From contig JAGFCB010000099.1 in NCBI GenBank assembly GCA_022394775.1, forward strand, positions 1-64,000: a stretch of 64,000 bases of DNA, written 5' to 3'. The notes under the pieces were generated by a model. That model saw only the letters and a program-made list of their open reading frames with translations, was not told where the DNA came from and did not search any database. A program made the position numbers and the translations under genes. Positions 17,749-26,895 of this stretch are shown here, one piece after another. Within the stretch, counting starts at the first letter, position 1; every line of letters starts with the position of its first letter. The stretch comes from Candidatus Poribacteria bacterium. GTDB taxonomy: Bacteria; Poribacteria; WGA-4E; WGA-3G.

Positions 17749-18636
17749 TTATGGTTTTATTTCTGGGCGCGGACGAACAACCCGGAACCCAATCGTATGT
17801 GTTGAATCCAGCGGATAAAATTTGAACCGCAAACTTGAACGGAGGAACGCTCGCCCGACATCCCACGCGCCCCCTCGAATAACTCTTGAGCGAAGTACAT
17901 CCCGAAAACGGAGATTCAGCGGATTGTGTGGCACGCCTTCCCCGTTTCGCTGATAGGCTGTCGGGTTGTATTCATCAAGACACCATTCCCACACATTACC
18001 AGCGAGATCCGCGATACCGTCCGGCGATTCACCTTTCGGAAATTGACCCACCGGTATCGGACGGTTGTAGCGGCGTGCGAAGTTGGCGTGCTGGCGTGCT
18101 TTTGGCGGTGTGTTTCCCCACGGATATATGCGTGCCTCTGTGCCGCGTGCCGCGCGCTCCCACTGTGCCTCCGTCGGCAGACTGCCACCGACCCACTCCG
18201 CGAACGCTTGCGCGTCAAACCAAGTCACACCGACAACGGGTTGTGTATCGCCGTTGAGCGTCTCATCTTCCCATGTCTTTTCGCTGTTGTGTCCGCGAGG
18301 TGTAGGACGGTTCGTCGCTTCAATAAAGGCGCGATATTGCGCGTTAGTGATTTCATATCGTGAGATTTCGTAAGCACTCAGATAGACCTGATGTTGGGGG
18401 AGCTCGGCATCAAAGGTATGCTGCTCCAGCATAGAACTCCGCAATTTCGCGTCCTCATAAGCAGTACTTGCTTCTTCGGGTGTTGACCCCATGAGAAAAA
18501 TGCCTTCGGGAACGGAAACCCATTCTATAGTCGTAAGAACTTCCTGAGCTGCCTTGTCCACTTCAGCAATCACGAAATCACTATAACAGGCAAGGATAAA
18601 GATAAAAATGGCGAAACAGAGAAGTTTCATTTCCAC
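17749..18636 (-). CDS. SUMF1/FGE-domain lipoprotein lacking catalytic cysteines
   Basis: 295 residues from GTG 18636 (AAGGA six bases upstream). The N-terminus is a lipoprotein-type signal (FIFILAC). The rest is a formylglycine-generating-enzyme fold: VPEGIFLMGS, YEISRYEITNAQYRAFIEA, PVVGVTWFDAQAFAEWVGG, LPTEAQWERAARG, LAGNVWEWCLDEY and VIRGGAWD. In true FGEs the RGGS stretch is followed by two active-site cysteines; here it reads RGGAWDVGRAFLRSSLRF with none. It is therefore unlikely to mature the sulfatase at 8403 and more likely a binding or structural member of the family. Confidence 0.88.
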   Translation of the reverse strand: MEMKLLCFAIFIFILACYSDFVIAEVDKAAQEVLTTIEWVSVPEGIFLMGSTPEEASTAYEDAKLRSSMLEQHTFDAELPQHQVYLSAYEISRYEITNAQYRAFIEATNRPTPRGHNSEKTWEDETLNGDTQPVVGVTWFDAQAFAEWVGGSLPTEAQWERAARGTEARIYPWGNTPPKARQHANFARRYNRPIPVGQFPKGESPDGIADLAGNVWEWCLDEYNPTAYQRNGEGVPHNPLNLRFRDVLRSRVIRGGAWDVGRAFLRSSLRFKFYPLDSTHTIGFRVVRPRPEIKP

Positions 18637-18669
18637 GCAAGATCCTTTTCCCCCGAACTCATGCTAATA

Positions 18670-19473
18670 CTACCGACGCTCTGGTACGCTATGTCGGCGT
18701 TTTAGGTCGCCCCAAGCAATCGGTAATTTCGCACGCGGTGAAACATCAAACGGCACGAGAAGGTCTTCAAAGTACTCATACTGCGCAATCTGTTTGCCTT
18801 TACCGTCGCAGATACCGACGTAAATGCCAACTTCAAGCGGTTCATCGAACTCCTGTTCCGTCTCACCGACATCAATCCATTTGTCGTTGGCTTTCCGTTT
18901 CCACCACGCTGTGAAGGCATCACCCTCACGACGAAGCCGCATGTAAAGATCCATTTCACCTGCAGGATCTTGGAAACCCGGAACCACACCTACGAGTCCC
19001 TCACCACCATCAAACTGTCGTTTCTGATACTGGATAACGGCATTGTTATCGTTCGCGGGACCTCGGCCCCAGAGTTTAAGCGTCACCCATTCACCTTCAC
19101 GACCTTGACGATCCTTCGTTGTTGAGGAATAGGCAGCAATTCCGGCAACGACACAGGCATCTTCGTAATCCATATAGAGATGTGTCTCTACATCAAAATC
19201 CCCTTCATGCTCCTGATAGAGCCGATTCGTCGTGTCCGAGGGCCAGAGATTCCGATTCAGTTCACCGGTGACGTGAAGCCATCCGGCTTTCGTCTTGCCC
19301 ATGTCCCAATCTTTTGGTTCAACGCCTTCTTCGTCAGAAGTTTTCCACTTCCAATTCGGGTTCTTCAAAGTGTTCCCATCAAACGGATCCCCCAGAGAAG
19401 GTGCTGCCGCAACGGAGAAAACACCAAAAACCGTAACAATGCCAATAAGCAATAAAGTAACTACTACTTTCAA
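18670..19473 (-). CDS. Exported concanavalin-like (DUF1349-type) protein with WGxLK C-terminus
   Basis: 267 residues with a signal peptide ending VFSVAAA. The body resembles lectin/glucanase-fold modules: DPFDGNTLKNPNWKWK at the N-terminus, YEDACVVAGIAAYSSTTKD and DEPLEVGIYVGIC. It matches its neighbour at 19549-20328 throughout. The C-terminus PIAWGDLKRR carries the tag shared by five exported proteins here. Predicted carbohydrate binding or a degenerate glycosidase accessory module; no catalytic residues were identified. Confidence 0.78.
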   Translation of the reverse strand: MKVVVTLLLIGIVTVFGVFSVAAAPSLGDPFDGNTLKNPNWKWKTSDEEGVEPKDWDMGKTKAGWLHVTGELNRNLWPSDTTNRLYQEHEGDFDVETHLYMDYEDACVVAGIAAYSSTTKDRQGREGEWVTLKLWGRGPANDNNAVIQYQKRQFDGGEGLVGVVPGFQDPAGEMDLYMRLRREGDAFTAWWKRKANDKWIDVGETEQEFDEPLEVGIYVGICDGKGKQIAQYEYFEDLLVPFDVSPRAKLPIAWGDLKRRHSVPERR

Positions 19474-19548
19474 ATCTTACCTCCATAAAAATGCTGGCGG
19501 TATCTGATACCGCCAGCGATTCAGAGAAACTATAATCCGTATTCACTA

Positions 19549-20328
19549 TTACTGATTTTTCAATTCACCCCATGTAACCGCAAGTCGATCGCGCGGGTCA
19601 ACAGGCGTTACGGGACTTGAGGCTTCCCGAAAATAGTCAAACGTAACCGTCATTCTGCCGGCATCACTTGCACCTTCACAGATGCCGACATAAACGCCAA
19701 CTTCAAGCGGATCCGCGAGTTCGTTGGTCACTGTACCGACAGAAACCCAGTCGCCTTCTGCATTCGGCTTGAACCATGATTCATATTCATCGCCATTGCG
19801 CTTGACACGCAATTCAACCGGAATAACGCCTTGTGCGGGGTTATAGTCGGGTTGTGTACCGACATATCCCAAAGCGGCATCATCATTTTGACGACGTTGG
19901 TATTGGAGCACCGCATTATTGTCTTGCGCAGCACCGCGTCCCCACAACTTCAGTGTCACCCACTGACCATCACGGTCCTGGTGATCTTTTGTTGTCGCAG
20001 AATACACGATGATGCCAGCAACAGTGCAAGCATCCCCATAATCGACAGTCATTGCCGTTTCAATGTCAAACTCCGCTTGATCCGTGATCTGATAAAAACG
20101 TGTGCTGGTATCATCACCCCACACATTCTGATCGAAACCTGCCTCAGCGGAGAGCATACCACCCTTCAGTTCCCACGGGCTTTTGTCGCCATCCTTGACT
20201 TGCCAGAAGGATTGAAGGTCTTGACCACTGCCGTCGAATTCATCGCTCATCAACGTTTGCGCGAAAACGCCGGGGATAAGGCACATAGTGAAAAACAAAA
20301 TTGCAACTATACACGTAATCTGTTTCAT
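19549..20328 (-). CDS. Exported concanavalin-like (DUF1349-type) protein, tandem paralogue
   Basis: 259 residues from ATG 20328, supported by GAGGA seven bases upstream and a signal peptide starting there (ending GVFAQ). An upstream 32-codon extension is not supported. Shared with the neighbour: VDYGDACTVAGIIVYSATTK, WVTLKLWGRGAAQDNNAV and DPLEVGVYVGICEG. It ends AVTWGELKNQ. Probably a cell-surface carbohydrate-binding protein. Confidence 0.8.
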   Translation of the reverse strand: MKQITCIVAILFFTMCLIPGVFAQTLMSDEFDGSGQDLQSFWQVKDGDKSPWELKGGMLSAEAGFDQNVWGDDTSTRFYQITDQAEFDIETAMTVDYGDACTVAGIIVYSATTKDHQDRDGQWVTLKLWGRGAAQDNNAVLQYQRRQNDDAALGYVGTQPDYNPAQGVIPVELRVKRNGDEYESWFKPNAEGDWVSVGTVTNELADPLEVGVYVGICEGASDAGRMTVTFDYFREASSPVTPVDPRDRLAVTWGELKNQ

Positions 20329-20618
20329 TACATAATCCTCTTTATTTTTTCGTACAGGACTGTCCATGTCTATTTTGAGTGAACATCTTTTTCTCTCAAA
20401 TAATTTTTGGTTTCGTCCGTACAAGTGATTAATTGTATATATATTAGCACATTAATAGGAAAAATTCAACTTTTTTCCTGCAATTCCGTACTTAAAACAA
20501 TGAATTAAAAAAAGATTGCAGATCGCCTTGCAATGCGTATGATGAATATGTTAAAATTCAGAATTAATCGAAATTCAGTCTCAATTGTAGCTTATTTATT
20601 TCCTTTGGGAGGCAAATT

Positions 20619-21383
20619 ATGAAGGTTGGTATTCGGGATGGTATGCTACCCGTTTCCTTTGAAGAATCGTTTCAGAAAGCAAAAGATATTGGGTTTGATG
20701 GTATTGAGGTTTGCATGGGTGCTAATTACCGCGAACATACCCTTTGGCAAGACGGCGGAATTGATAAGGTCAACAGTTTAGCTGAAGCCGCAGGCATTGA
20801 GGTGCCCTCATTGTCCCCAGGCGGTTTCACTGCCTTTTCGTTCATGCATCCGACTGACAGCACACGGACTGAAGGGATTGCGAAATTGCAATATCTCGCA
20901 GAAACAGCACCCCAACTCGGGGCAAAAGTAATTCTCGTACCCTTTTTCGGAGGCGGTCAGATTCAAGAGGATCACATTAACGCACCCCGGTTCATTGACG
21001 GTTTGAAAGCCGCCGCGGAAACCGCCGAAAAACACGGCGTTTTTCTTGCAATCGAATCAACGTTGAGTGCAGAACAACACCAGCAGATTATTGATAACGT
21101 CGGTTCATCAGCCGTTGGTGTCTATTACGATATGGGTAACGCAACTGGATTTGGCTACGATTCGCCGTCTGAGATTCGGAGTTTAGGAAACGCGATTACG
21201 CAGATGCACATTAAAGACACCGGTGGCAACCACGCTGGCGAAGGTGATGTCGATTTTCCTGCAGTCTTTGATGCCGCACACGCTGTCGGATACGACAGTT
21301 GGTTCGTACTCGAAACGCCCAGTAAGGACGACCCCGTTGCCTCCGCTGCAAAGAACCTCAATTTCGTAAGGAACAACTTTTGA
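20619..21383 (+). CDS. Sugar phosphate isomerase/epimerase family protein (AP endonuclease 2-like TIM barrel)
   Basis: 254 residues with strong ribosome site GGGAGG. Xylose-isomerase-like TIM barrel of the IolE/hydroxypyruvate isomerase type: GFDGIEVCMG at strand 2, GAKVILVPFFGG, FLAIESTLS (metal Glu), GVYYDMGNATGFG (metal Asp), ITQMHIKDTGGNHAGEGDVDFP and WFVLETPSKDD. Members isomerise or epimerise sugars or inositols using a divalent metal. The substrate is not evident from neighbours. Confidence 0.88.
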   Translation: MKVGIRDGMLPVSFEESFQKAKDIGFDGIEVCMGANYREHTLWQDGGIDKVNSLAEAAGIEVPSLSPGGFTAFSFMHPTDSTRTEGIAKLQYLAETAPQLGAKVILVPFFGGGQIQEDHINAPRFIDGLKAAAETAEKHGVFLAIESTLSAEQHQQIIDNVGSSAVGVYYDMGNATGFGYDSPSEIRSLGNAITQMHIKDTGGNHAGEGDVDFPAVFDAAHAVGYDSWFVLETPSKDDPVASAAKNLNFVRNNF

Positions 21384-21461
21384 GGCAATCGCAAAAATGC
21401 TATCTGTTACTGGAGATTTATAGGCGCGATACCGAAACTTGTTCTACATGGAGGAGTCGGC

Positions 21462-22271
21462 ATGAATAGCCCCAAAACGATAGTTCCACGCTCCGAAAGT
21501 GAGAAGCTGCTATCCCTACCGACGCGTGAAGCAGAACAACTCTTTCAAAGCTACGAAAAGCAATACCAATTAGAGATTCTCAGTGCAACCCGTAACCCAA
21601 AATCACGCGAGCAACTTTATTATCTTGTACCCGATTGCACAGAACTTATTCAGGAAAGCCCAACTGAAGATGTCCTCCAAGTCTTGGATACAATGCTCGG
21701 CACCGGACTCGCCTCAGCACTCTTACCGTGCCTCTCAAATGATCAATTTGAGGAACTATTAGACATTGCTGTCTGGCGCGACGGGCAACTGGATGAAGCG
21801 TCATTGAACCTCTGGCTTTTTGAACTCGCTGAATGTGATCGAGACGATCTCGGACGGTTCCTCAGAGAATTAGACCTCCGTCTGCTCGCAGCACTCCTCC
21901 ATGGACGCATCAAAATCCAAGATGAACACGTCGGATTGCTTCTTGAAGCCGGACTTTTAGACCCGACTTCACCCGTCCTTGATTACGCCGACGAACGCTC
22001 CCGGGCAATCTCCGACGCTATCTGGGAAGCGGATCATGAGATATTTGAAATGCTTATCAGCGAACTCTTCGCAATCGATACAGAGGGCGATGTGGAAGCA
22101 GAACTCACCGCTATTTTCAGTGCCGCACAAGCAGACAGAACCGAACGTGTCGTCGAACGCGATAAAGCGGCTGGCATTGACATCACCGAAGCTGATCTTA
22201 TGGAAAAAGTTGACTTGGACCTGATCACATTTGATGAGGACGAGGAGGACCATGACGAGCAAGACGAATAA
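21462..22271 (+). CDS. DUF6178-like protein, N-terminal half
   Basis: 269 residues, no signal peptide, strongly acidic C-terminus (DEDEEDHDEQDE). Strings such as LLPCLSNDQFEELLDIAVWR and LGRFLRELDLRLLAALLHG resemble the N-terminal part of DUF6178 proteins as I recall them. The next gene starts within its last codons (20-bp overlap) and resembles the C-terminal part, so a longer ancestral protein may be split here into two coupled genes. Function unknown. No ribosome site stronger than GGAGGAG (10 to 15 bases before ATG). Confidence 0.6.
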   Translation: MNSPKTIVPRSESEKLLSLPTREAEQLFQSYEKQYQLEILSATRNPKSREQLYYLVPDCTELIQESPTEDVLQVLDTMLGTGLASALLPCLSNDQFEELLDIAVWRDGQLDEASLNLWLFELAECDRDDLGRFLRELDLRLLAALLHGRIKIQDEHVGLLLEAGLLDPTSPVLDYADERSRAISDAIWEADHEIFEMLISELFAIDTEGDVEAELTAIFSAAQADRTERVVERDKAAGIDITEADLMEKVDLDLITFDEDEEDHDEQDE

Positions 22272-23217
22272 GTTTTCCCTTGTCGCTGAGGCAAGTCTCG
22301 ATGGACGACTCTTCCTCGCACGCGCATTCCTACACGCGGATACGCTCGACCGTATTTCTCGGGAACGGATGGATACCCTCTACCAGAATATCGCCGCTAT
22401 TGCACATAAACTCATTACAATGAAAACAACAGACCTGTCCGATGAATCAGCACTCCGGACGCATATTCAAACTGCCTTCACACTCACCAGTCTTGGGTTA
22501 GAATACGGCAGTAAGGGAGACCTCGATAGAGCCGTTCAACTCCTTCATAAAACTCGGATCGTTAAGTTCTTCCAAATCGGCAATACCTTAATGGAGAAAT
22601 TGCTGGACAGGGCACGCCATCTTTTAGAACATGCCGTGATTCTGCCACCGAGTCCGGATGAAGAACGCCCGCTTGGTGTCAACTACACGGACTTGGAAAC
22701 CGAAGGGATCCAAATTTATACGCAAGCCGAACTCGAATTTCTAAAGGCGTTGTTGATATATCGGACAACCGTCCAGACACTTCAACTCACAATCAGAGAT
22801 ACCGAGACCCCACGCCCGCTCCTTCATTTGGCTGAGGTCGAGATGGTTGACCGACAATTGGCATGTATCGAGCAGCGCTGCGATTACGTCAAAGCCTTGC
22901 CGTTAGATGATCTATTCACACTGGATCCACCGCTGAGTATTTTCCCGAACCCAATTGAACGTCTCACCCTCGGATTAATGGTTAATCTGCTGCTGTATCG
23001 TCAGGTCGATTTCCAATTAGACGAGGACGCTCGGCAGGATTTCCACCAATTGGCTTATGTTGATGGTAAGGTCCGAGAATCATTCAGGCAACAGTTGATT
23101 GACTGGATTACGCAGTATCTCGAACAGGCACAACACCCTGAATCCGTAAAAATGTACGCTGCTTCTTATTGGGAGGATTGTCTTCAAATGGAGAGTCAAC
23201 AGGTTTCGCCTGAATAG
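22252..23217 (+). CDS. DUF6178-like protein, C-terminal half
   Basis: 321 residues from ATG 22252, chosen because GAGGAGG is immediately upstream inside the previous gene; an ATG seven codons earlier is weaker. Mostly helical. FTLTSLGLEYGSKGDLDRAV and TRIVKFFQIGNTLMEKLLDRA resemble the second half of DUF6178. The 20-bp overlap implies translational coupling and a heteromeric product. Function unknown. Confidence 0.6.
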   Translation: MTSKTNKFSLVAEASLDGRLFLARAFLHADTLDRISRERMDTLYQNIAAIAHKLITMKTTDLSDESALRTHIQTAFTLTSLGLEYGSKGDLDRAVQLLHKTRIVKFFQIGNTLMEKLLDRARHLLEHAVILPPSPDEERPLGVNYTDLETEGIQIYTQAELEFLKALLIYRTTVQTLQLTIRDTETPRPLLHLAEVEMVDRQLACIEQRCDYVKALPLDDLFTLDPPLSIFPNPIERLTLGLMVNLLLYRQVDFQLDEDARQDFHQLAYVDGKVRESFRQQLIDWITQYLEQAQHPESVKMYAASYWEDCLQMESQQVSPE

Positions 23218-23219
23218 TC

Positions 23220-23891
23220 TCAGCGATCAGCCAACACCTTCTTGGCATCCACAATCGCCTTCCGTGCCTGTGGGGTACCAATATCGTTCAAAGCGCGTTC
23301 TGCCATACGTCGGAGATCTGCGTTTGGCGAGTTCAAAGCCTTAATGAGCGGTTCGACTGCGGGGACACCTATTGTAACCAAAGCGCGTACAACAAGGCGG
23401 CGGACGTTCCATTCTGGATCTGTCAGTGTTCTGATGAGTGCAGGTAAAATTGTGTCAATCGGTTCGCCAATTTCGCCCAAGACATAAGCGGCATTCAACC
23501 GAATCTCTGCTGCGTCTGCTGTTAGCGCATCAATGAGATACGGCACGGCAGGCTCACCCAGACTCTGTAGGGCAACAGAACCGATAACACGGATATTTTC
23601 GTCCGGGTCGGTAAGTACTGAAATAAGCGCAGGCACAACACGGGCAGCGGGGGTTTTGATCTCGCTAAGCACCCACGCAGACATCTCACGAATCTGTGGA
23701 TTTTCATCGGATACCCCTCGGATGAGCGCATCAATCGCCTCGGATCCCATTGCGGCTAAAGCTTTCGCGGCTTCAGCACGGCGAGTTGCCTCTATCGCAC
23801 CGAGTTGGGTAACAAGTGCTGTTGCCCGTTGTTCCGGCGACTGACACGCTACCAAGCAGAGAAATATCGGAATTAAGAGAAAGCGTTTCAT
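23220..23891 (-). CDS. HEAT-repeat lipoprotein
   Basis: 223 residues from ATG 23891, where a lipoprotein signal begins (ending LCLVAC). It then has about six HEAT/PBS-lyase-type repeats: EAIDALIRGVSDENPQIREM, AAYVLGEIG, WNVRRLVVRALVTIGVPAVE, LIKALNSPNADLRRMAERAL. These form a curved helical solenoid that binds protein partners. It ends three bases from the convergent stop of the preceding gene. Predicted periplasm-facing and lipid-anchored. Confidence 0.85.
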   Translation of the reverse strand: MKRFLLIPIFLCLVACQSPEQRATALVTQLGAIEATRRAEAAKALAAMGSEAIDALIRGVSDENPQIREMSAWVLSEIKTPAARVVPALISVLTDPDENIRVIGSVALQSLGEPAVPYLIDALTADAAEIRLNAAYVLGEIGEPIDTILPALIRTLTDPEWNVRRLVVRALVTIGVPAVEPLIKALNSPNADLRRMAERALNDIGTPQARKAIVDAKKVLADR

Positions 23892-24113
23892 AGAACTATG
23901 GTGAATTATAAAAATATATTGACATCTACGAGTGAGCAACCATCAAATTCCCCATGATAAGGGGGTGTTTTTGCTGGGGTGTTTCCCCTAGGGGGGTTTG
24001 TACTCGCAGAAGTTGGATAAGTAATTCCATAATCTACCATAAATATAGCACAGTTCCACAATTTTTTAAAGGAGAAGCACGGTATTCGTTATAAAGCGAA
24101 CCGTAAAGAAAAA
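23892..24113. other. Intergenic region with C/G-run palindromes
   Basis: Contains CCCC-ATGATAA-GGGG and CCCCTAGGGG near 23950-23995, and one copy of the recurrent TTTTGCTTGGGTGTTTCC-type string at 23968-23986. An AAAGGAGAAG about 40 bases before the msrA start is not positioned for that ATG. Confidence 0.35.
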
Positions 24114-24653
24114 ATGAAATTAGAGACAGCGACATTCGGGGCAGGCTGTTTTTGGTGTGTTGAGGCAGTCTTTCAGCAATTAGAAGGGGTGCACGAGGTT
24201 ATATCCGGATACACCGGTGGAACAACCGTTAACCCAACCTATCAAGCCGTCTGTATGGGGATGACAGGACACGCCGAAGTGGTTCAGATCCAATTCGATC
24301 CGACAGTCATCTCTTACGAAGAATTATTGGAAGTGCTTTGGCACACACACGACGCAACAACTTTAAATCAGCAAGGGGCTGATGTCGGTACCCAATACCG
24401 CTCCGCAATTTTCTACCATACAGAAGAACAACGGCAAATTGCTGAACAATCTAAAGCAGAGATGGATAAATCCAATATGTGGGATGATCCGATTGTCACA
24501 GAGATTACGCCAAGTGACACCTTCTATCCCGCCGAAGATTACCACCAAAACTATTTTCAACTGAACGCAACACAGCCGTATTGTCAATTTGTGGTCCACC
24601 CGAAGATGCGAAAATTCACAAAAGATTTCAAGGATAAACTCAAAAATGATTAA
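24114..24653 (+). CDS. msrA: Peptide methionine sulfoxide reductase A
   Basis: 179 residues, full family length. Catalytic C12 lies in GAGCFWCVEAVF. Other family strings are VISGYTGGTTVNPTY, TGHAEVVQIQFDP, TLNQQGADVGTQYRSAIFYH and YPAEDYHQNYF. MsrA reduces methionine-S-sulfoxide in proteins using thioredoxin, repairing oxidative damage. The start fits the family N-terminus, although no good ribosome site is next to it. The next gene begins inside its last codons (8-bp overlap). Confidence 0.95.
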   Translation: MKLETATFGAGCFWCVEAVFQQLEGVHEVISGYTGGTTVNPTYQAVCMGMTGHAEVVQIQFDPTVISYEELLEVLWHTHDATTLNQQGADVGTQYRSAIFYHTEEQRQIAEQSKAEMDKSNMWDDPIVTEITPSDTFYPAEDYHQNYFQLNATQPYCQFVVHPKMRKFTKDFKDKLKND

Positions 24654-26199
24654 TAAACATACTTTAAAAAACCTGTCCCTATGGCTTTTCGTTATCATCT
24701 GTTGTTTCGGCACCAACACGGTGATGGCGCAAAAGGCAGCAGCACCCGTAACTGTATCGGTGGCAACACCGAGGCGTGGGACGTTTGTCTCGGCGAAAGA
24801 TTACACTGGACACCTACAGCCTAACGCCGAAGTAAAGGTATTTGCCAATGTTTCGGGCGAAATTGTCTCACTTGATGCAAAAGTCGGGCAAAGCATCTCG
24901 AAAGGCGACGCACTCGCACAGAGCAGCTCCAAAGAAGCCGCACTCGCTGTGATACGCGCCGAATCCGCATTAAGCAGGGCAGAATCCCAACTCACAACGA
25001 CGGAAGCAAGCGCGCAAGCACGCATCGAATCTCAGTTAGCAGTCGCACAGGAAGCGTTGATGGCAGCACAAGGGAAACTCGTAGAGACAAACTCTCTCGC
25101 CGAAATACGTATCCGTAACCAACTCACACAGGCAGAAACAGCATATCAGGCAGCTATAGCAACAATCGAACGTTCAAAAATAAATGCTGAACAGGGATTG
25201 GAACGCGCGAAAGTGGAACTCGATAAAAATAAACTGGAGTTCGAGCGGAATAAGATACTGCACGAGAAGCAACATATTAGCGACAGTAACTTTGAGACGG
25301 TCGAACGCAGCTTTAAGGTCTCACAAACCCGTTATGAAGAGGCTGTCGCGACCGCGGAACAGTTTAAAGAAGGCGCGATACACCCTTCTGTGGAAAAGGC
25401 AAAAGCAGATTTGGCGGTTACGCAAAAAATAGTCGAAAGCCGAGGGTGGGAACGCGAAATCGCGTCAGCAGAATCGAAAGTCACCCAAGCACAAGCCAGC
25501 CTCAACACGGCGCAGAAACTGGTCGAAGCGAAGTCTTGGGAACACGAGATCGCCATCGCAAGAGCCGCGGTAACGCAAGCCAATGAACAGCTCAAACTGG
25601 CGCGCGAGCAGCTCAGCGACGCCACGATTAAATCTCCGATTGACGGCGTTGTGGCAACCCAACATCTGAACGTTGGGGATCACGCACTACTCGCCGCATC
25701 CCCTACAAGCAAACCGGTGTTCACAGTCGTTTCCGTAGATACGCTCAAAGCGGTTTGGAACATACCGACCGGCGACGCGCGCCGCATTAATAACGGCGAC
25801 CTCGTCCTAATCTCTACGGATTCTGGTATCCGGAATATTGTCGGCACGGTTGCTTTCATCAGTCCGACAGTTAAGGACAACACCGTGCTTGTTCACGCAA
25901 CAGTGCAGAATTTGAAAAACGGACTTAAACCCGGCACTGCTATCACTATTTCTATTAAAACCGGCGAACGAAAAAACGTGCAACTACTTCCCTTGCGGTC
26001 AGTATTGAACATCCAAAACGGGAGTGGCACTATTTTTGTTATTGAAGGGAACGTAGCACGCACAAAACAGGTAAGCATCGGCGGCGTTTATAGCGGTGAA
26101 ATTGAGGTCACCTCACAACTCGCCAGCGGCACACAAGTCATTGTAGACAATCAACACCACTTACAGAACGGAACGCGGGTGTCTATTGCCCAAGATTAG
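24646..26199 (+). CDS. RND/HlyD-type efflux membrane fusion protein
   Basis: 517 residues from ATG 24646, which overlaps the msrA stop. Signal peptide ends NTVMA. The first lipoyl half-motif is VSGEIVSLDAKVGQSISKGD (about 68-87). It is followed by an unusually long alpha-helical hairpin (about 95-325) with internally repeated heptads (two LVEAKSWEHEIA/IVESRGWEREIA units). The second half-motif IKSPIDGVVATQHLNVGD lies near 335, then the barrel and membrane-proximal domain. The family usually has 350-400 residues; the extra length is the hairpin. It joins an inner-membrane pump to an outer-membrane channel, but no pump gene is adjacent. A copy of its 3' end lies at 26799-26895. Confidence 0.88.
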   Translation: MINKHTLKNLSLWLFVIICCFGTNTVMAQKAAAPVTVSVATPRRGTFVSAKDYTGHLQPNAEVKVFANVSGEIVSLDAKVGQSISKGDALAQSSSKEAALAVIRAESALSRAESQLTTTEASAQARIESQLAVAQEALMAAQGKLVETNSLAEIRIRNQLTQAETAYQAAIATIERSKINAEQGLERAKVELDKNKLEFERNKILHEKQHISDSNFETVERSFKVSQTRYEEAVATAEQFKEGAIHPSVEKAKADLAVTQKIVESRGWEREIASAESKVTQAQASLNTAQKLVEAKSWEHEIAIARAAVTQANEQLKLAREQLSDATIKSPIDGVVATQHLNVGDHALLAASPTSKPVFTVVSVDTLKAVWNIPTGDARRINNGDLVLISTDSGIRNIVGTVAFISPTVKDNTVLVHATVQNLKNGLKPGTAITISIKTGERKNVQLLPLRSVLNIQNGSGTIFVIEGNVARTKQVSIGGVYSGEIEVTSQLASGTQVIVDNQHHLQNGTRVSIAQD

Positions 26200-26217
26200 T
26201 TTTAAGGAGGACGAACA

Positions 26218-26790
26218 TTGTCGAAGCATAATCAATCGAAAGCGTTAGGATCCGTGACCGACTTCTCCGGGAGTCCAAACACGCCAAAAGTGGACCCCTT
26301 AGAAACACGGGTCGCCAATCTCGAACGCGCCGTGAACGAAATTCTATTCCAACTCTCGGACATTTCTGAACAGCTCGATCAACCCGTCCGCAATCAGGAT
26401 TTGGGTAAAGGCACGGCACAGAAACCACCGAAGCCGCAGAAGCCGAAGCCGCCCGCACCCGAACCCGAAGAAATGACGGAGGCTGAAGTCGCAGCACTCG
26501 CAGACCGCGTTTTTGACCTGCTCTCAGATGGCACACCGCGATCGAAGAAGGCAATCATTAAAGCCCTGGAATGCCAATCCTATCAATACCAGAAAGCACG
26601 CCTCCATCTCATTGACACAGAGCGGATGCCGACGGGAGACCTCAATGATTTGATCGCCGGTCAAATATGCAATGTCCCCGGCGGTTTAGCGATTTGGAGC
26701 CAGGAACAGATAGACGCAGAACTTGCGAGACGCAAAGCGAGAGACGAAGCACGCGAAGCCGAGGGTTCCACCGACGCAGAGGAACCGTAA
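26218..26790 (+). CDS. Unknown protein with coiled coil and proline-rich linker
   Basis: 190 residues with TTG start at 26218, fixed by AAGGAGG eight bases upstream. The N-terminal 60 residues include a probable coiled coil (LETRVANLERAVNEILFQL), then a Lys/Pro linker (KPPKPQKPKPPAPEPEE), then a compact alpha/beta domain (about 85-165) that could be a winged helix (SDGTPRSKKAIIKALECQ). No family recognised. It lies 18 bases after the fusion-protein gene. The following DNA is a fragment of that gene, so this locus has been rearranged. Confidence 0.65.
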   Translation: MSKHNQSKALGSVTDFSGSPNTPKVDPLETRVANLERAVNEILFQLSDISEQLDQPVRNQDLGKGTAQKPPKPQKPKPPAPEPEEMTEAEVAALADRVFDLLSDGTPRSKKAIIKALECQSYQYQKARLHLIDTERMPTGDLNDLIAGQICNVPGGLAIWSQEQIDAELARRKARDEAREAEGSTDAEEP

Positions 26791-26798
26791 GCCGGTAG

Positions 26799-26895
26799 TT
26801 GAAGTTACCTCACAACTCACCAACGGCACACAAGTCATTGTAGACAATCAACACCGCTTACAAGATGGAACGCGAGTGTCCGCTGCACAAGATTA
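26799..26895 (+). pseudogene. Fragment duplicating the 3' end of the membrane fusion protein gene
   Basis: About 97 bp very similar to 26103-26198: both encode EVTSQL, GTQVIVDNQH, LQ(N/D)GTRVS and AQD. Here the frame runs on past AQD where the intact gene stops. No start or upstream part remains. It indicates a second fusion-protein gene was lost or a segmental duplication occurred. Confidence 0.75.
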
